Below, piece after piece: positions 1 through 6,057 of a DNA stretch of 18,067 nt. The stretch's first letter is position 1. Every line of letters starts with the position of its first letter. The stretch comes from Chitinophagaceae bacterium UBA3430 (GTDB lineage Bacteria > Bacteroidota > Bacteroidia > Chitinophagales > Chitinophagaceae): NCBI GenBank assembly GCA_002378975.1, contig DFST01000001.1:1-18067 (forward strand), written 5' to 3'. The notes under the pieces are model-generated. The model did no database searches. It was not told the DNA's origin and worked only from the letters and a program-made list of their open reading frames with translations. A program made the translations under genes and the position numbers.

Positions 1-149
1 ACGCCATGGAAAAACTTTGGAAACAACGCGAAAAACAATTGGAAAAAGTGTTACTGAATGCTGCTCATATCCGTGGCTCCATCGAAGGCATTTCAGGCAG
101 CAACGTGGACTTAAACTTACTCGGTGAAGGCGATGATAGTATAGAGTAG
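1..149 (+). CDS. C-terminal end of a DUF2130-type protein (partial, 5' cut by window)
   Basis: Only the last 48 codons are present, read in the frame that begins at base 3 and ends with TAG at 147-149. The visible residues begin AMEKLWKQREKQLEKVLL and continue with a glycine/serine-rich stretch and an acidic tail. The basic coiled segment with Lys-Arg-Glu-Lys-Gln, then 'IRGSIEGISG', matches what I recall of the end of DUF2130 proteins, which are coiled-coil proteins of unknown function. The assignment rests on this short tail only. The gene converges on the phosphopantetheinyl transferase gene with 8 nt between stop codons and no visible terminator. The ATG at base 6 is internal to the reading frame and is not taken as a start. 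Confidence 0.55.
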   Translation, partial: AMEKLWKQREKQLEKVLLNAAHIRGSIEGISGSNVDLNLLGEGDDSIE

Positions 150-153
150 CGCG

Positions 154-173
154 CCCTCTACCCTCTACCCTCC
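154..173. repeat. Short tandem heptamer CCCTCTA (two full copies and a partial third)
   Basis: The bases read CCCTCTA, CCCTCTA, CCCTCC in a row. They cover the junction between two convergent stop codons and the last codons of the phosphopantetheinyl transferase. It is probably a local slippage product; I see no function. Confidence 0.6.
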
Positions 174-808
174 GCATCCCTCACTGCCCATGCCAAACAA
201 ACCGGACCAACGAACCGGGCATTGATTTGCATCCCACTCGCCTTCCCCCCGATTTTCACCGTCCAAGAATTTTCGATTGGATCGATCCGTTCGATGGGCA
301 AATCCCGAATGAAATCCACCCCGGTTTGATGCATGGCCTTGAAGGCAGCTTCTTTGATTGACCAGGCCAGCGTGTAGTGGTGATCGTCACTTGAATGATC
401 AGGCAACGAAAGATTTTTCAACAACAGCTCCTCGTCTTCACCTAAATATTTTCTACGCACCCGTCGGGCCCTTTCCGAAACAACTTCCACATCGATACCG
501 ACGGCTTTCGTTTTGCTCACCACAACCGATGCAAAATGGATAGTGTGTGAAATGGAAAATTGGTTGCTTTCATCAGACAGAAAAGGTCTGCCTGAATCGG
601 CCAGTATGATGTCATCGATCGGGAAATCAGGCATCAACGTATTCAATAGAAAACGGCCGGTTAAAAACTGACGTCTCCGATCGGGATGGCGCGGCGCCGA
701 CTTCATAATGGAGGGAGGAAGCGACGCTTCAAAAAAAGTAGCGGGTTCCTGCATCCCCCAGACCAGCAGTTGAAGGTTGGATTCGGTATGTTGAAAAAAA
801 ACAGGCAT
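158..808 (-). CDS. 4'-phosphopantetheinyl transferase, Sfp type
   Basis: Transfers the 4'-phosphopantetheine arm of CoA to a serine of carrier proteins in fatty acid, polyketide or nonribosomal peptide synthesis; cytosolic. The protein is 216 residues, usual for the Sfp class. Visible motifs in order are the substrate-facing segment GRPFLSDESNQFSISHT (about 73-89), the magnesium-binding GIDVE (D106, E108) and WSIKEAAFKA (W149, K152, E153). The start is ATG at 808. The reading frame stays open further upstream, but that part is antisense to dcd and shows no family similarity. It is divergent from dcd with a 63-nt gap, in which I found no good -7 element for either gene. No carrier protein or synthase gene is in view, so the target is unknown; it may be the general AcpS-like enzyme of the cell or serve a distant cluster. 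Confidence 0.9.
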   Translation of the reverse strand: MPVFFQHTESNLQLLVWGMQEPATFFEASLPPSIMKSAPRHPDRRRQFLTGRFLLNTLMPDFPIDDIILADSGRPFLSDESNQFSISHTIHFASVVVSKTKAVGIDVEVVSERARRVRRKYLGEDEELLLKNLSLPDHSSDDHHYTLAWSIKEAAFKAMHQTGVDFIRDLPIERIDPIENSWTVKIGGKASGMQINARFVGPVCLAWAVRDAEGRG

Positions 809-871
809 GTTTCGGTCTAAATCCTTTTTCCGTTCGGATATTCGGCACCACGAAGTAACAGAAACTCTGCC

Positions 872-1408
872 ATGATCCTCTCCGACTCGCGCATCCTCCA
901 AGAAATTGAAAAGGGCACCATCCAGATTCGCCCTTACCGTCCCGAATGCCTGGGCTCCAATTCCTACGACGTTCACTTGGGAAAGACCCTTGCCACCTAT
1001 GTGGATACAGAACTGGATGCCAAAAAACACAACACCATCGAGTATTTCGAGATCCCGGACGAGGGATACGTATTGCTGCCCCATGTATTCTACTTGGGCG
1101 TGACGGAAGAGTACACCGAGACCCACGCGCATGTTCCGTTCCTGGAAGGGAAATCATCAACAGGTCGACTGGGCATTGACATCCACGCTACGGCCGGAAA
1201 AGGCGATGTGGGATTTTGCGGAAACTGGACACTCGAGATATCGGTCAAGCAACCCGTGCGCATTTACAAAGGCATGCCCATCGGTCAGTTGATCTATTTC
1301 CCGGTAGACGGCGAGATCTTGACCGACTATCAGAGCAAGAAAAATGCCAAATACAGCAATCAACCCGATCGACCCATCGAGTCGATGATGTGGAAGAATA
1401 AATTCTGA
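872..1408 (+). CDS. dcd: dCTP deaminase
   Basis: Deaminates dCTP to dUTP, feeding dTMP synthesis; a cytosolic homotrimer of the dUTPase fold. The protein is 178 residues, close to the family norm of about 180-195. It opens with MILSDSRILQEIEKG, the typical Dcd start, and carries the signature FLEGKSSTGRLGIDIHATAG (90-109) followed by GDVGFCGNWTLEI. E122 of TLEI is the expected catalytic glutamate, and S95/S96 and R99 line the triphosphate site. Bifunctional forms that also hydrolyse dUTP exist in the family, and I cannot separate the two activities from sequence alone. The stop codon (1406-1408) abuts directly the stop codon of tspO on the other strand. Confidence 0.95.
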   Translation: MILSDSRILQEIEKGTIQIRPYRPECLGSNSYDVHLGKTLATYVDTELDAKKHNTIEYFEIPDEGYVLLPHVFYLGVTEEYTETHAHVPFLEGKSSTGRLGIDIHATAGKGDVGFCGNWTLEISVKQPVRIYKGMPIGQLIYFPVDGEILTDYQSKKNAKYSNQPDRPIESMMWKNKF

Positions 1409-1876
1409 TCAGTTGAGTCGCCAGATGGCGAAATTCAGAATCGTTGCAAAGCTCACCCAAATGATGTAGGGCAAGAAGAGCCAGGCCGCCGGCTTATGTA
1501 CTTTATCGTACGCGAACATCGTGGTTACGATCAGTACCCACATTGATAATATCTCTATCAATGCCCATCCGATGGCATGCAGATTAAAAAAAATCAACGA
1601 CCAGAAAAAATTCAGGATTAGCTGAGCTGCATTCAGGTATAACGCTCGCTGACGGTTCTTGGTGCGCGGTTGGGTCCAAATCAAATACATCGCGATCCCC
1701 ATCAACACATAGAGGGTGGTCCATACCGGACCAAACACCCAATTGGGCGGATTCCATTCCGGTTTCTCGATGGTGCGGTACCAGCCCGGAATGGCTTCCA
1801 CGGTGAAATAGCCGCTGACACCTCCAATGGTCAAGGGGATAAGGAGCGCTAGTAAGAATTGCGCGATTTTTTTCAT
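1409..1876 (-). CDS. tspO: TspO/MBR-family membrane protein
   Basis: Homologue of the tryptophan-rich sensory protein / translocator protein, a five-helix integral membrane protein that binds tetrapyrroles and cholesterol-like ligands; roles proposed in the family are porphyrin handling and stress response. The 155 residues hold five hydrophobic stretches (about 6-24, 47-67, 79-98, 103-123 and 131-152). The family hallmark WNPPNWVFGPVWTTLYVLMG (41-60) is intact and the protein is rich in Trp. The start MKKIAQ at 1876 is chosen because the open frame upstream is antisense-like shadow inside the DUF3810 gene. The start lies 8 nt after the DUF3810 stop, so the two are very likely co-transcribed. 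The 3' end meets the dcd stop codon with no gap. Confidence 0.92.
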   Translation of the reverse strand: MKKIAQFLLALLIPLTIGGVSGYFTVEAIPGWYRTIEKPEWNPPNWVFGPVWTTLYVLMGIAMYLIWTQPRTKNRQRALYLNAAQLILNFFWSLIFFNLHAIGWALIEILSMWVLIVTTMFAYDKVHKPAAWLFLPYIIWVSFATILNFAIWRLN

Positions 1877-1884
1877 GCGGTCGA

Positions 1885-2997
1885 TCAAAGGGATTCGGTC
1901 CCGAATGTACGCCGATAGGCGATCACCCAGGCCACCACTTCGTTGTAGGTATATTTTCCGTTGGGCTGATTGTTGGCACGCAAGAACTCTCCATAAAGCC
2001 ACATCACCCCGCGTTCGATCGGATTTCGATGTTTCCGAATAAACGTCCGATATGACTCGATATCGGCCAGCACTTGCTTCGGGGCTTGATCTCGATACAT
2101 CCGGGCACGCGACGTATCCTGCATGGAAATCTCCCCCAGCGTGTATAGGAACAGATCGAAGTACATCGAATACCGAAAGGCAGGCTCTTTGGAATGGGCA
2201 CAAGCAAGTACACCCACAAAATTGGCTTCTTGTTCGCGGGCATAGCCCAGTTGATGGGCAATCTCATGTGTAGTGACGAAGGGTTCCAAGAAACGAGGGA
2301 TCGTGGTATTGACCTGTGCCTCGCCGGTAAAGGGATTGTAATAACCTTGAAAACCGAGATAATTGCCCGGATAGCTGTACAGCGATGGCTTGATGGAACG
2401 AAAGGTATAGTCAAACGTGTGATCGGTCTGGGCAAGGGATCGATAGGCGTCGATGGCCCCGAAAAAAAGTTGCCGTTTCCGATTGAATGAGTCGCGCTGC
2501 TCCGGTGTAACCTGAGCCCCGTAACGATCCAGTTTTCGGATCAGGTCGACAGCCAGACTGTCCAATTCAGCTGCGGAGGGATTGCGCAACTCCAATCTTA
2601 ATCGTTCGGCCAACGAGGGACGATTGTAATTCAATCCCCAGAGCAAATTGAATCCGACATAACCAAGCAATAACAAAAACAAGATCCGTTGCAGCAACTC
2701 GGCTAGTTTGGTCCGATTCAATTTTCGACGGATCAATCCGCCCACCAACAGCACGACTTGATAGATCAAGGCCAGTCCGGCCAATGCGTACAACACATCT
2801 CCAAAACTGAACGGTGCCCATCCTAAAAGCAATCGTTGCACCCGGGCGATCCAGGGGAATAGACCCCTGCTGTAATATCGCTCCACCCAATCGGGGAAAT
2901 AGACCGAAAGACGGATGACTAAGGCCAGGAGGATCAGGACCCACCAGCTCCATTGCCGCATCAGGTGGCCATAAAAAAGGGTCAGCCAGCGCTTCAT
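1885..2997 (-). CDS. DUF3810 family membrane-anchored zinc metalloprotease-like protein
   Basis: A family of unknown function found in Bacteroidota and Firmicutes. The 370-residue protein has three predicted membrane helices (about 17-34, 66-89 and 104-121) and then a soluble domain of about 250 residues. That domain contains HEIAHQLGYAREQEANF: H244, E245 and H248 form an HExxH zinc-protease site, and E255 or E257 is a likely third ligand. Preserved GNYLGFQGYYNPFTGEAQVN just before it is typical of the family. Start is ATG at 2997; a TTG two codons upstream is less likely. A -7 element lies about 45 nt upstream (3044-3051). It is the first gene of a two-gene operon with tspO, 8 nt apart. Peptidase activity is inferred only from the motif; no substrate can be named. 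Confidence 0.85.
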   Translation of the reverse strand: MKRWLTLFYGHLMRQWSWWVLILLALVIRLSVYFPDWVERYYSRGLFPWIARVQRLLLGWAPFSFGDVLYALAGLALIYQVVLLVGGLIRRKLNRTKLAELLQRILFLLLLGYVGFNLLWGLNYNRPSLAERLRLELRNPSAAELDSLAVDLIRKLDRYGAQVTPEQRDSFNRKRQLFFGAIDAYRSLAQTDHTFDYTFRSIKPSLYSYPGNYLGFQGYYNPFTGEAQVNTTIPRFLEPFVTTHEIAHQLGYAREQEANFVGVLACAHSKEPAFRYSMYFDLFLYTLGEISMQDTSRARMYRDQAPKQVLADIESYRTFIRKHRNPIERGVMWLYGEFLRANNQPNGKYTYNEVVAWVIAYRRTFGTESL

Positions 2998-3043
2998 GAT
3001 CAAAAAGGGTTCATTTACAGCGAATTAGCAAATCGTCAGGAGT

Positions 3044-3051
3044 CAAAAATA
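3044..3051 (-). promoter_or_regulatory. Promoter -7 element for DUF3810-tspO
   Basis: On the minus strand the bases read TATTTTTG, a full match to the Bacteroidota -7 consensus TAnnTTTG. No convincing -33 TTTG lies about 20 nt further upstream. The predicted leader is roughly 40 nt. It sits back to back with the yceD promoter. Confidence 0.5.
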
Positions 3052-3068
3052 ACCGAAAAACCAGGGGG

Positions 3069-3095
3069 TTGATATGAAACAATTCACTACCTTTG
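3069..3095 (+). promoter_or_regulatory. Promoter for the yceD-rpmF-plsX cluster
   Basis: TACCTTTG at 3088-3095 matches the Bacteroidota -7 consensus exactly. A TTG at 3069-3071 may serve as the -33 element, with a slightly short spacing of 16 nt. It lies 19 nt before the yceD start, so the leader would be only about 10-15 nt. Confidence 0.6.
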
Positions 3096-3114
3096 CACAC
3101 TCATTTGTTGACCC

Positions 3115-3660
3115 ATGATCCGGCGAAGAGACTTTCAGATCGCTTTTGTGGGATTGAAGCCCGGAATTCATGAGTTCGCTTATGAGGTAGACGATACGTT
3201 CTTTGACGCATTCCAAGCACCGGATTTCCGTAATTGCCGGGCACAGGTAAAACTGCTGCTCGACAAACAGAACGGTTTTCTGCGGCTCACCTTTGAGATT
3301 GGTGGTAGAATTGAGGTCACCTGTGACCGTTGCAACAGCAACCTACCCTTAGAGCTCTGGGATGAGTTTCGCATATCGGTTAAAATGGTGGAAGAACCTG
3401 ACGCGATGAATGAGCAGGAAGAGGATCCGGATGTGTACTACATCGGTCGGACAGAAAGCCATCTCGATGTGGCCGCCTGGATCTACGAATTCATCAATCT
3501 GAGTTTGCCCATGCAGAAAAGCTGCGGCTACGAGGAGATGGATGGTCCCGACTGCAATCCGCAGGCACGTGAATGGCTCAAGCAGACAGACTCGACCCCA
3601 CCCCCACCCACCGAAAACCCTATCTGGAAAGGATTGGAACGTTTCAAAGACCTTGAATAA
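3115..3660 (+). CDS. yceD: YceD/DUF177 family protein
   Basis: DUF177 proteins sit next to rpmF across bacteria and are linked to 23S rRNA accumulation in plants and E. coli; the molecular role is not settled. The 181-residue protein has the family's cysteine pair in IEVTCDRCNSNLPLE (C70, C73). Two further cysteines, C137 (KSCGYEE) and C147 (PDCNP), could complete a zinc site. A proline-rich linker leads to the C-terminal PIWKGLERFKDLE, a tail form common in Bacteroidota. The start is ATG at 3115, 19 nt after a clear -7 element. rpmF follows 33 nt downstream, as in the widely conserved yceD-rpmF-plsX order, so the genes are presumably one operon. Confidence 0.88.
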   Translation: MIRRRDFQIAFVGLKPGIHEFAYEVDDTFFDAFQAPDFRNCRAQVKLLLDKQNGFLRLTFEIGGRIEVTCDRCNSNLPLELWDEFRISVKMVEEPDAMNEQEEDPDVYYIGRTESHLDVAAWIYEFINLSLPMQKSCGYEEMDGPDCNPQAREWLKQTDSTPPPPTENPIWKGLERFKDLE

Positions 3661-3693
3661 AATCATTATTGAACACTTGTAATACTCATTGAT

Positions 3694-3891
3694 ATGCCAA
3701 ATCCAAAACGACGCCACAGTCAGCAACGCAGTGCCAAGCGCCGCACGCATTATAAAGCCAGTGAAGTAACACTGAGCACCGATGGAACCACCGGCGAGAT
3801 CCATCCACGTCACCGTGCTCACGTTAGCGAAGGCAAGTTGTTTTATAAGGGCAAATTGGTAGCTGAGAAAGCTCCGCTCCGCGCCCAATAA
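3694..3891 (+). CDS. rpmF: 50S ribosomal protein bL32
   Basis: Structural protein of the large ribosomal subunit. The 65 residues start MPNPKRRHSQQRSAKRRTHYK, the basic N-terminal extension of bL32, and continue through TTGEIHPRHRAHVSEGKLFYKG. The protein has no cysteine, so this is the zinc-independent (C-minus) form. It lies between yceD and plsX, the standard neighbourhood. A strong hairpin with a T-tract follows the stop codon and could limit read-through into plsX, allowing more rpmF than plsX message. Confidence 0.96.
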   Translation: MPNPKRRHSQQRSAKRRTHYKASEVTLSTDGTTGEIHPRHRAHVSEGKLFYKGKLVAEKAPLRAQ

Positions 3892-3908
3892 TTCACTCAA
3901 CTAATTCT

Positions 3909-3950
3909 AAATCCCGGGATCGACATTTCGTCGAAACGGGATTTTTGATT
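3909..3950 (+). terminator. Intrinsic terminator or attenuator between rpmF and plsX
   Basis: AAATCCCG (3909-3916) pairs perfectly with CGGGATTT (3937-3944). A second helix is nested inside it, TCGAC (3920-3924) with GTCGA (3930-3934), separated by a small internal loop. The outer stem runs into a T-rich stretch (3942-3952). The position inside an otherwise conserved operon suggests partial termination rather than a full stop. plsX starts only 9 nt after the stem, and I see no separate -7 element for it. Confidence 0.75.
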
Positions 3951-3952
3951 TT

Positions 3953-4912
3953 ATGTCCATTCGAATCGGCATAGACTTGATGGGTGGCGATCATGCCCCC
4001 CGGGAAGTGGTTCACGGCATCCGTCGTTATGTAGACCAGTCCTCAACTTCAGCACAACTCACTCTCATTGGTGATCCCGCCGAAGCCCTGCCGTTGTTAC
4101 AAGAATTCGCGATTCCCGACACAAATTATAAGTTGCATCCAACCACCGAGGTGATCGGCATGCACGAACATCCCACCCGGGCACTGAAAGAAAAACCGAA
4201 CTCTTCGATCGCACAGGGATTTCGATTGTTAGCCAGTGGAGAGATCGATGCATTCTTGAGTGCCGGCAACACCGGCGCCATGCTCGTGGGCACTTTATTC
4301 AGTATTCAGGCACTAGAAGGCGTTATTCGTCCGACGATGGGAACCGTGATGCCCAAACTAAATGGCCGTACCGGACTGATCCTGGATGTTGGTTTGAATG
4401 CCGACTGCAAACCTGAGCACCTGAATCAGTTCGCGGTCATGGGGGCTGTGTATGCCAAACACATGCTGGGCATTGAAAACCCAAAAGTGGGATTGCTCAA
4501 TGTGGGCGAAGAAGAAGGAAAAGGAAATCTGCTCGCGCAAGCAACTTACCCACTGCTGCGCGACAATCAATCCATACAGTTCATCGGTAATATCGAGGGG
4601 CGTGATTTGATGAGCGAAAAGGCCGACGTGATGGTCTGTGAAGGATTCACTGGGAACATCGTACTCAAAATGGCCGAATCCTTGTATGACATGGCCAAAC
4701 ACACGGGGATCAAACACCCCTTCCTCGATCGATTCCATTTTGAAAACTACGGGGGCACCCCGGTACTGGGCGTTCGCAAACCGGTCATTGTGGGACATGG
4801 AATCTCCGGTTCGTTGGCTTTCTGCAACATGATCAACCTGGCCCAACAAATGATCGAGACCGATATTCTGGGAAAAATGGCCCAAGAGATCGCCCGTCAT
4901 TCTGCTTCCTGA
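3953..4912 (+). CDS. plsX: Phosphate acyltransferase PlsX
   Basis: Converts acyl-ACP and phosphate to acyl-phosphate, the donor for PlsY in the first step of phospholipid synthesis; a peripheral membrane enzyme. The 319 residues carry the family signatures in order: IDLMGGDHAP (8-17), FLSAGNTGA, ILDVGLNADCKPEHLNQFA, LLNVGEEEGKGN, GNIEGRDL, CEGFTGNIVLK and YGGTPVLGVRKPVIVGHG. Length and motifs indicate an intact enzyme. It follows rpmF by 61 nt, with a hairpin between. fabH, which follows plsX in many bacteria, is absent here and an exported protein gene follows instead after 37 nt. The ATG start at 3953 gives the standard MSIRIGIDLMGGD opening. Confidence 0.96.
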   Translation: MSIRIGIDLMGGDHAPREVVHGIRRYVDQSSTSAQLTLIGDPAEALPLLQEFAIPDTNYKLHPTTEVIGMHEHPTRALKEKPNSSIAQGFRLLASGEIDAFLSAGNTGAMLVGTLFSIQALEGVIRPTMGTVMPKLNGRTGLILDVGLNADCKPEHLNQFAVMGAVYAKHMLGIENPKVGLLNVGEEEGKGNLLAQATYPLLRDNQSIQFIGNIEGRDLMSEKADVMVCEGFTGNIVLKMAESLYDMAKHTGIKHPFLDRFHFENYGGTPVLGVRKPVIVGHGISGSLAFCNMINLAQQMIETDILGKMAQEIARHSAS

Positions 4913-4949
4913 TTTGGGAATTACCCCTCATCTCTTTAGTTTTAGCCAA

Positions 4950-5834
4950 ATGAGGAAGTTTCAGTTATTCATTTTCACCACGTTTATTTCGAATGCGATC
5001 TGGGGGCAATCATCCGTCACACCCCTTCCTGCCCCTTCCCCACTGAAGCCCCAGGTTACTCAAACCAGTTTAAAAATCGTCGATAACCCTATTCAGGTCA
5101 ATCTGGAGCAATATGGAGAGTCCTCCCCCTGGACATTCATACATCTGCACGATAGTGAACCTAGCTCCTTGGCAGCGGCCCGGCAGATAATTCCCCTAAC
5201 CGGGGGACAATTGATCAAGATCGTGAACAAGGGTAAACGGAATTTGTCTTTCACCTATCGAAACCGCCCCTGGATAATCGACCCAAACCGGATCTACTCC
5301 GACACGGGCATACAACTCAACTTACAAGAATTGCAACGATGGAACCAGGACCCTAAAATGGTCTCCTCCATCCAATCATTTGGCTCGAATCTCCTCGGGT
5401 TGATCCCGAAAAAGACCAGCTGCATCATCTCCTTGCACAACAATACGGACGGTTTCTTCTCGATAAATGATTACTTGCCGGGCGGGCGTCGTGCGAGGGA
5501 TGCCCGAAAAGTGTTCATGGACCGCCTGCAAGACCCCGACGACATCGTGATCACCACCGATAGCTTGATCTATGAACATATGGCAGCGGCTTGCTACAAT
5601 ACGATCTGGCAAAATACAGAAACAGTCCGCCAAGACGGATCCTTAAGCGTTTACTGCGGATTGCGCAATATCCGATACGTCAACATCGAGACCCAGCACG
5701 GGCAAGTTGGCCAATATGTGCGTATGCTGGCGCACCTGATGCTGTTCTTGACCAAACCAGCATCCAGCGACATGGGTGAGCGAGTCGAGCATATATCGCC
5801 CAGCGGGGCAGCAAATGAAAAAACCCCTCAATAA
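4950..5834 (+). CDS. Exported protein with an M14 zinc carboxypeptidase-like residue pattern
   Basis: I do not recognise a named family. The ATG at 4950 gives 294 residues with a signal peptide (MRKFQLFIFTTFISNAIWGQ); an upstream in-frame TTG at 4914 would spoil it. Conserved-looking blocks are FIHLHDSEPSS (H67, E70), IIDPNRIYSDTG (D111-R114), CIISLHNNTDG (H163) and YVNIETQHG (E247). HxxE, then Asn-Arg, then His, then Glu is the zinc-ligand, substrate-anchor, third-ligand and catalytic order of M14 carboxypeptidases. The NR-to-His gap (50) and His-to-Glu gap (84) are near those of carboxypeptidase A (about 52 and 74), while HxxE-to-NR is shorter (46 against about 75). A periplasmic or surface peptidase or peptidoglycan amidase is inferred, not shown. 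The last codons overlap the tRNA-Lys terminator. Confidence 0.6.
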   Translation: MRKFQLFIFTTFISNAIWGQSSVTPLPAPSPLKPQVTQTSLKIVDNPIQVNLEQYGESSPWTFIHLHDSEPSSLAAARQIIPLTGGQLIKIVNKGKRNLSFTYRNRPWIIDPNRIYSDTGIQLNLQELQRWNQDPKMVSSIQSFGSNLLGLIPKKTSCIISLHNNTDGFFSINDYLPGGRRARDARKVFMDRLQDPDDIVITTDSLIYEHMAAACYNTIWQNTETVRQDGSLSVYCGLRNIRYVNIETQHGQVGQYVRMLAHLMLFLTKPASSDMGERVEHISPSGAANEKTPQ

Positions 5835-5842
5835 AGGGGTTT
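5818..5842 (-). terminator. Terminator of tRNA-Lys, overlapping the end of the convergent gene
   Basis: AAACCCCT (5821-5828) pairs with AGGGGTTT (5835-5842) around a 6-nt loop. Read on the minus strand the stem ends in six T residues, so it fits as the tRNA-Lys terminator. The stop codon TAA of the plus-strand gene lies in the loop (5832-5834). On the plus strand the T-tract is only three bases, so termination in that direction should be weaker. Confidence 0.8.
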
Positions 5843-5851
5843 GCTAGTCTG

Positions 5852-5924
5852 TGATCCCGCTGGGACTCGAACCCAGGGCCCATACATTAAAAGTGTATTG
5901 CTCTACCAACTGAGCTACGAGATC
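5852..5924 (-). tRNA. tRNA-Lys(UUU)
   Basis: The minus strand folds as a full cloverleaf. Acceptor GATCTCG pairs with CGGGATC (one G-U). The D arm is GCTC/GAGC, the anticodon stem ATACA/TGTAT with loop CTTTTAA, and the T arm CTGGG-TTCGAGT-CCCAG. Positions 34-36 are UUU, so it is lysine, with U33, U36 and A37 as expected for a t6A/ms2t6A substrate. The discriminator is A at 5852 and no CCA is encoded. It has its own promoter upstream and a terminator downstream. Confidence 0.97.
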
Positions 5925-5945
5925 GACCGTTTTCGTTAGGGAGTG

Positions 5946-5977
5946 CAAAAATAATGCCCCATGGGGTATAGTCCAAA
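5946..5977 (-). promoter_or_regulatory. Promoter of tRNA-Lys
   Basis: On the minus strand a -33 TTTG (5974-5977) is followed after exactly 20 nt by the -7 element TATTTTTG (5946-5953). Both match the Bacteroidota consensus. The -7 element lies 21 nt before the mature 5' end. Confidence 0.75.
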
Positions 5978-6032
5978 AAGTTTTTACTTCTTTGTTGAAG
6001 CGAATCAGGCGGGAGGCCTGCGTAAATTGAGG

Positions 6033-6048
6033 TAGGTTTGCACAAACC
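6033..6048 (+). promoter_or_regulatory. -7 element of the SDR gene with an overlapping palindrome
   Basis: TAGGTTTG at 6033-6040 matches the -7 consensus and lies 17 nt before the SDR start. It overlaps an inverted repeat, GGTTTG and CAAACC around a 2-nt centre (6035-6048), which could be an operator or a small 5' hairpin but may be chance. No -33 TTTG is visible at the right distance. Confidence 0.45.
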
Positions 6049-6057
6049 ACCGATGAC

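Noticed and set aside
809..1132. Upstream extension of the phosphopantetheinyl transferase reading frame to 1132
   Set aside because: The added 108 residues are antisense to dcd and show no likeness to the family; ATG 808 gives the normal Sfp-type length.
4358..4900. A 180-codon minus-strand frame opposite plsX
   Set aside because: Shadow of plsX; the plsX motifs span the same bases.
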